The notes under the pieces: model-generated
Told to the model about the DNA's origin: nothing
The model's input: only the letters and a program-made list of their open reading frames with translations
Databases searched by the model: none
Origin: Priestia koreensis
GTDB taxonomy: Bacteria; Bacillota; Bacilli; Bacillales; Bacillaceae_H
Reading direction: 5' to 3'
Assembly: GCF_001274935.1 (NCBI RefSeq)
Contig: NZ_LILC01000002.1
Location: 124,001 to 188,000 of the forward strand
Length of the DNA stretch: 64,000 nucleotides
Part shown: piece by piece, positions 60,914-64,000 of the stretch
How the letters are laid out: the number at the start of each line of letters is the position of its first letter
Position numbering within the stretch: position 1 is the stretch's first letter
Position numbers and translations under genes: made by a program

Positions 60914-61453
60914 ATGAGTGAACAAAAATTTGTCCCAAGTAAAGACGTAACGAAAGCAACGCTTGACGCTTTAACGGAGCGCGGCGTCACCATTTTAGAC
61001 ATTGCAGAAATCGTGTATGAAATGCAAATTCCCTATAACCCGTCTCTAACGATGGAGGAATGCACAGCGAGCGTGGAGCGCGTTCTGCAAAAACGTGAAA
61101 TTCAGCATGCGCTTCTAGTCGGAATTGAACTTGATAAATTAGCAGAGCAAGGCAAGCTATCAGAACCACTGCAAACGATTATTGAACAAGACGAAGGTCT
61201 TTTTGGCGTTGATGAAACGATTGCGCTCGGTGCAGTGCTCACATACGGAAGTATTGCGGTCACAACGTTCGGTCACTTAGATAAAGTAAAGCGCGGAATT
61301 ATTAGTAAGCTAGATTCCAAGAAACTAAGCGGGGTGAATACGTTCCTAGATGACCTCGTTGCAAGCGTAGCAGCAAGCGCGGCAAGCAGGGTCGCTCATC
61401 GTCACCGTGATCAAATTGAGCAAGAAGCAGAAAAAGATGCACCGGCTTTATAA
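60914..61453 (+). CDS. Phosphatidylglycerophosphatase A-family protein (YutG-like)
   Basis: A 179-residue soluble PgpA-family protein: LTERGVTILDIAEIVYEMQIPY, KREIQHALLVGIELDKLAEQG, IEQDEGLFGVDE and TFLDDLVASVAASAASR (in part). B. subtilis YutG is the nearest remembered relative; PgpA enzymes dephosphorylate phosphatidylglycerol phosphate, but YutG-type proteins lack the usual membrane helices and their activity is less sure. AGGAG is 8 nt before ATG 60914; ATG 60911 is equally in frame. Confidence 0.82.
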   Translation: MSEQKFVPSKDVTKATLDALTERGVTILDIAEIVYEMQIPYNPSLTMEECTASVERVLQKREIQHALLVGIELDKLAEQGKLSEPLQTIIEQDEGLFGVDETIALGAVLTYGSIAVTTFGHLDKVKRGIISKLDSKKLSGVNTFLDDLVASVAASAASRVAHRHRDQIEQEAEKDAPAL

Positions 61454-61460
61454 GGTAGAG

Positions 61461-61498
61461 AAAACGCTGTTGGGGGATGCTCAGCAGTGTTTTTTTAT
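61461..61498 (+). terminator. Imperfect terminator after the PgpA-like gene
   Basis: ACGCTG pairs imperfectly with CAGTGT, followed by seven T. Confidence 0.45.
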
Positions 61499-61646
61499 GT
61501 AACAGAAGGATATTCATTTTTTTAAAAAGAATTTTACATACATCTACTTTTTTATTTAGCGATCTTTCTTACTATTGAACAAGTAACGAATCACGTTACA
61601 ACACAACTCTTTAAGATGGAGGAGTGACAAAGAGGAGGTCTACACT

Positions 61647-61742
61647 GTGGAAAATTCCCTGCAATTTGCGCCTATTCTCGTTTGGGCCATTCTGACGATT
61701 ATTGTGGTATACATCGTTATACGGATTTTGAGAAAACGATAA
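61647..61742 (+). CDS. 31-residue single-helix membrane peptide
   Basis: A GTG start 8 nt after AGAGGAGG opens a 31-residue frame: a short polar start (MENSLQFAP), one hydrophobic helix of about 19 residues, and a basic end RILRKR, giving an N-out/C-in topology. A perfect terminator follows immediately. SD, helix and terminator together argue for a real small gene. Function unknown. Confidence 0.6.
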   Translation: MENSLQFAPILVWAILTIIVVYIVIRILRKR

Positions 61743-61743
61743 A

Positions 61744-61778
61744 AAAATGCTGTTGAGATGATCAACAGCATTCTTTTA
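61744..61778 (+). terminator. Terminator after the 31-residue peptide gene
   Basis: AATGCTGTTGA pairs with TCAACAGCATT, then CTTTT. Confidence 0.85.
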
Positions 61779-61854
61779 TAAGATGTGGCTATTTCAATAC
61801 AGCGAGGGAAGAGGGAGGAGTTGATTCTAGCTTTGTTGCAACACGAAAATGAGG

Positions 61855-62334
61855 CTATTCATGAAGTGGAATGGTCATGAGCTTGTTGAGTTCATGCATT
61901 CCTACTCCTTCATAAAATTTAACCGCGTTGTTGTTCACTGACCACACCGTCAGCTGCAAATCAGAAGCGCCCTTTTGTTTGGCCCATTCCTTTGACACAT
62001 GAAAAAGCTGCTTTCCGATGCCGCGATGCCGATGATCTCGGTGTACGCCAAAATATTGAATATACGCGGTATAGCGAGGTGGATATTGATTCACAGCGGG
62101 GGTGTACATCAGCTCAACGACTGAAACACCAACGATTTCCTGGTTATAAACGGCTACTAAAATATCGTTCGTCGAATAAAAAAGCATCGATTGATATTGA
62201 GTAGGAGAGAGAACGGTCGCGTTTTTTTCAAAATTCATTGGCAGCATTTCTGCATGAAGCCGCTGTGTATCGCTTAGTAACTTGTTCACCTCATGATAAT
62301 CCTGCGTATTGGCAGGCCGATACGTAATCATCAT
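61855..62334 (-). CDS. GNAT-family N-acetyltransferase
   Basis: A 159-residue GNAT protein: YIQYFGVHRDHRHRGIGKQLFHVSKEWAKQ (in part) contains the acetyl-CoA loop RHRGIGKQL, and LTVWSVNNNAVKFYEGVGM is the usual C-terminal motif. The substrate is unknown. The start is the first of two adjacent ATGs, with AGTAGG about 8 nt upstream. Monocistronic. Confidence 0.88.
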   Translation of the reverse strand: MMITYRPANTQDYHEVNKLLSDTQRLHAEMLPMNFEKNATVLSPTQYQSMLFYSTNDILVAVYNQEIVGVSVVELMYTPAVNQYPPRYTAYIQYFGVHRDHRHRGIGKQLFHVSKEWAKQKGASDLQLTVWSVNNNAVKFYEGVGMHELNKLMTIPLHE

Positions 62335-62509
62335 GCTTTCAACCTACTTTGTAGAGAAAATTTCGTTAAAGCAATGCTGAGAGATCATTGTTTCTTCTTC
62401 ATCATATGTATAGGCCGGGCTCTTGGTTAGCAGATATTTTTTTACGTGCTTCTCAAATAAAAAAGGAATTATTTCTCATACTAAGGAAAACAACGTAGGA
62501 GTGAGTCGC

Positions 62510-63169
62510 GTGAGAAAGCTCTTTTTGATTGGTCTATTTTTTATTGCAATGGGAACAAAAGAGGCAGGAGCATCAGGCTTTGAAGCGATTAGAAGCTGGC
62601 CACATCAGCAAACCATTCTATCTGCAAAAGAAGAACAAGGAAGGTATAAGGGATTTGTCATCAACATTCAGCAATCCAAAAAGTATTTTCCGTATTGGAC
62701 TGCCCTTAAGGACCAGCGCGCACAGCCAAGCATGCGCACATTTGATTTAGACGGAGATAAGCGAAATGAATATATTGTCTTCTTGCCCCAAAAGCACGAA
62801 AACGGTGAATTTGTCAACGAGGCAAAGGTGCTGAAGCTCACAAAAGCAGGTATTCAAGAAATTGGCGTCAGCGATGTTCGGAAGCTTTTAGTAAAGGAAG
62901 TAAAGTACTACATCAACAAGCAAAACTTCTACGTACAGGTCGATCAAAAAAACGTGCTGAAGCTAAAACATGAAACGCAGGCACCGAAGCTACTCATTGA
63001 CTCTTTTGTACTTTATGATGTCGAAGATGAGCAGCTAAAGGCAAAGGTACGATTAGTTGATCACAAAGGAAAATACCTTGGGGTGTTTGAAGTGCTCTAT
63101 GACTACAAGCAACCGGCGAAGATGACTCCAGTTAAGACGGTGTTTAAGCAGGCGGGTTCTACGAAGTGA
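62510..63169 (+). CDS. Secreted protein of unknown function
   Basis: A 219-residue protein with an N-terminal signal peptide (RKLFLIGLFFIAMGTKEAGASG, in part), cleavage likely after AGA or ASG. The mature part is beta-rich and basic; FDLDGDKRNEYIVFLP (about 80-95) resembles an FG-GAP/VCBS-like calcium loop, DxDGDxxxE. No family recognised. GTG 62510 is preferred, as AGGAG is 8 nt upstream; earlier in-frame codons disrupt the signal peptide. Confidence 0.7.
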   Translation: MRKLFLIGLFFIAMGTKEAGASGFEAIRSWPHQQTILSAKEEQGRYKGFVINIQQSKKYFPYWTALKDQRAQPSMRTFDLDGDKRNEYIVFLPQKHENGEFVNEAKVLKLTKAGIQEIGVSDVRKLLVKEVKYYINKQNFYVQVDQKNVLKLKHETQAPKLLIDSFVLYDVEDEQLKAKVRLVDHKGKYLGVFEVLYDYKQPAKMTPVKTVFKQAGSTK

Positions 63170-63172
63170 ACG

Positions 63173-63203
63173 AAAAGGCATGCGAACGAGCCGCATGCCT
63201 TTT
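63173..63203. terminator. Bidirectional terminator between secreted protein and DUF3885 genes
   Basis: AAAAGGCATGCG pairs with CGCATGCCTTTT. Confidence 0.85.
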
Positions 63204-63206
63204 CCA

Positions 63207-63866
63207 TTATTTAATTCTAAGACGTTCTTCAATATCCTGCCGATCGTACTCAGCGATCCAGCTTTTGTATGTTTCGTAAAGAGGGCGTATCGTATCCGCA
63301 TTAAGAGAAGTGACTTCGCATCCACGATCATCATATAAGAAAAAGGTTACATTTTTCGTAGTGTTCACAAAAAGCACGTCTGGATAGCCGATAGCGTATC
63401 CACCAAATCGCGGCTTCAATGGAAAGTCTTCATGGATGGCGCTTTTTAGTAAAGGTAAAATACGAATATCATTGCGCTTACAGTTCAAGGAAAACTGCTG
63501 CATTTCATCGCCTTCCTCATCGTTTTCAAAGGGATAAGGATATGTATGAACGTGAAGTCGATATAGCGCTCTTTTATCTTTTAGATAAGGTTGGTACACC
63601 TTCAACGGTCGAACGTTTTTCTTCTCGTACTTTGATTTATACATGTTTGTTACCCAAATAAGCTCATCATCAGGATGAAATAACTCGTCAAAAATGGTCA
63701 TGGCCTGCTGGTAAACGAGTTGGAAGTAGTCATTATTTATGCCATCTACATCATTTAGTGGTGAAAGATCGTCACCTAGGGAAAAGTGAATCCCAAACTC
63801 GCTTTGATGATAGAGGTGAGGAGTTCGCCTAAGATTAGGGTGGTAGGTTTGTAAATAATCATTCAT
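63207..63866 (-). CDS. DUF3885 domain protein
   Basis: A 219-residue soluble protein. HQSEFGIHFSLG, ELIWVTNMYKS, FGGYAIGYPDVLFVNTTKNVTFFLYDDRGCEV (in part) and IRPLYETYKSWIAEYDR are the features I associate with DUF3885. The domain has no established function; some members sit near toxin-immunity loci. Here the neighbours give no clue. SD AAAGGA lies about 10 nt upstream. Confidence 0.75.
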   Translation of the reverse strand: MNDYLQTYHPNLRRTPHLYHQSEFGIHFSLGDDLSPLNDVDGINNDYFQLVYQQAMTIFDELFHPDDELIWVTNMYKSKYEKKNVRPLKVYQPYLKDKRALYRLHVHTYPYPFENDEEGDEMQQFSLNCKRNDIRILPLLKSAIHEDFPLKPRFGGYAIGYPDVLFVNTTKNVTFFLYDDRGCEVTSLNADTIRPLYETYKSWIAEYDRQDIEERLRIK

Positions 63867-63885
63867 GTTCTATATGTCCTTTCAT

Positions 63886-63922
63886 AAAAACCGCACGTCA
63901 AATGAAATCATTTGACGTGCGG
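63886..63922 (-). terminator. Terminator of the gene cut by the right edge
   Basis: CCGCACGTCAAATG pairs perfectly over 14 bp around four bases; on the minus strand TTTTT follows. Confidence 0.85.
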
Positions 63923-63930
63923 CTGCAATT

Positions 63931-64000
63931 TTAGCGCACGGGCACTTTATCAATATGAAAGCAGTGATCCAAAATTCCTTTTAAGTGTTCAGAAGGAATG
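63931..64000 (-). CDS. C-terminal end of a gene running off the window
   Basis: An open minus-strand frame enters from the right edge and ends in TAA, giving IPSEHLKGILDHCFHIDKVP and a short basic end. A strong terminator directly downstream supports a real gene end. Too short to identify. Confidence 0.6.
   Translation of the reverse strand, partial: IPSEHLKGILDHCFHIDKVPVR

Noticed and set aside
61802..61864. TTG frame after GGGAGGAG near 61820
   Set aside because: The SD abuts the start codon and the frame gives only 19 residues overlapping the convergent GNAT gene.
63207..63866. Immunity protein of a toxin system
   Set aside because: DUF3885 is sometimes near toxins, but no toxin-like gene is visible beside it.
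1..64000. CRISPR arrays, tRNA, rRNA, prophage or intact insertion sequence
   Set aside because: None seen; no regularly spaced repeats, no structural RNA signatures and no transposase or phage genes.

Overview
The window comes from the chromosome of an endospore-forming member of the Bacillaceae (Bacillus sensu lato). The gene order follows the Bacillus subtilis yjbC-to-yjcH region closely: yjbC, spx, yjbE, mecA, coiA, pepF, yizD, the RoxS sRNA, spxH, yjbI, cwlQ, yjbK, yjbL, relQ, nadK, yjbO, prpE, yjbQ, fabI, cotO, yjcA, spoVIF, yjcD, yjcF, yjcG, yjcH. Spore genes are frequent, and GGAGG-type ribosome binding sites and hairpin-plus-T terminators are nearly universal. I see no rRNA, tRNA, CRISPR array or prophage.

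Layout. (1) 1-3.9 kb: a three-gene signalling/polysaccharide cluster (REC-GGDEF-REC protein, membrane-anchored HEAT-like protein, processive family 2 glycosyltransferase). (2) 4-18.8 kb: stress and housekeeping core around the thiol-stress regulator Spx, its ClpXP adaptor SpxH and the ClpC adaptor MecA, with cardiolipin synthase, CoiA, PepF, a truncated haemoglobin, CwlQ, the alarmone synthetase RelQ, NAD kinase and a pseudouridine synthase. The RsaE/RoxS sRNA lies between yizD and spxH. (3) 18.8-19.4 kb: a 597-bp non-coding element with terminal inverted repeats and a perfect 9-bp target duplication, inserted directly at the yjbO stop codon.

(4) 19.7-38.05 kb: an aromatic catabolic island placed between yjbO and prpE, which are adjacent in B. 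subtilis. The genes read as one route from phenylalanine to central metabolism. An amino acid permease imports phenylalanine, phenylalanine dehydrogenase makes phenylpyruvate, and a dedicated 2-oxoacid dehydrogenase (E1alpha, E1beta, E2) is inferred to make phenylacetyl-CoA. PaaK activates free phenylacetate, PaaABC(D) epoxidises phenylacetyl-CoA, PaaG and an aldehyde dehydrogenase act on the ring products, and PaaH and PaaJ finish by beta-oxidation. PaaX, PaaY, a FlK-like thioesterase, an EthD-type protein and a nitronate-monooxygenase-like protein accompany them. No PaaE, PaaF or PaaZ hydratase domain is present. Candidate cre sites, TAGTTATA motifs and tall hairpins at gene junctions suggest layered control.

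(5) 38-43.3 kb: prpE, mgtE, a CPA2 antiporter and fabI with a clear FapR operator. (6) 43.5-54.8 kb: a spore-surface block with cotO, yjcA, the dTDP-rhamnose operon spsIJKL, a glycosyltransferase, a CgeB-like glycosyltransferase, coiled-coil and coat-like proteins, uppP, a YjcZ-type peptide, spoVIF and several small proteins. (7) 54.8-64 kb: a UvrD-type helicase (yjcD), csaA, a DUF421 protein, yjcF/yjcG/yjcH, a PgpA-type protein, a GNAT protein, a secreted protein, a DUF3885 protein and a gene cut by the right edge. Identifications rest on motifs and remembered family sequences; no database search was run.
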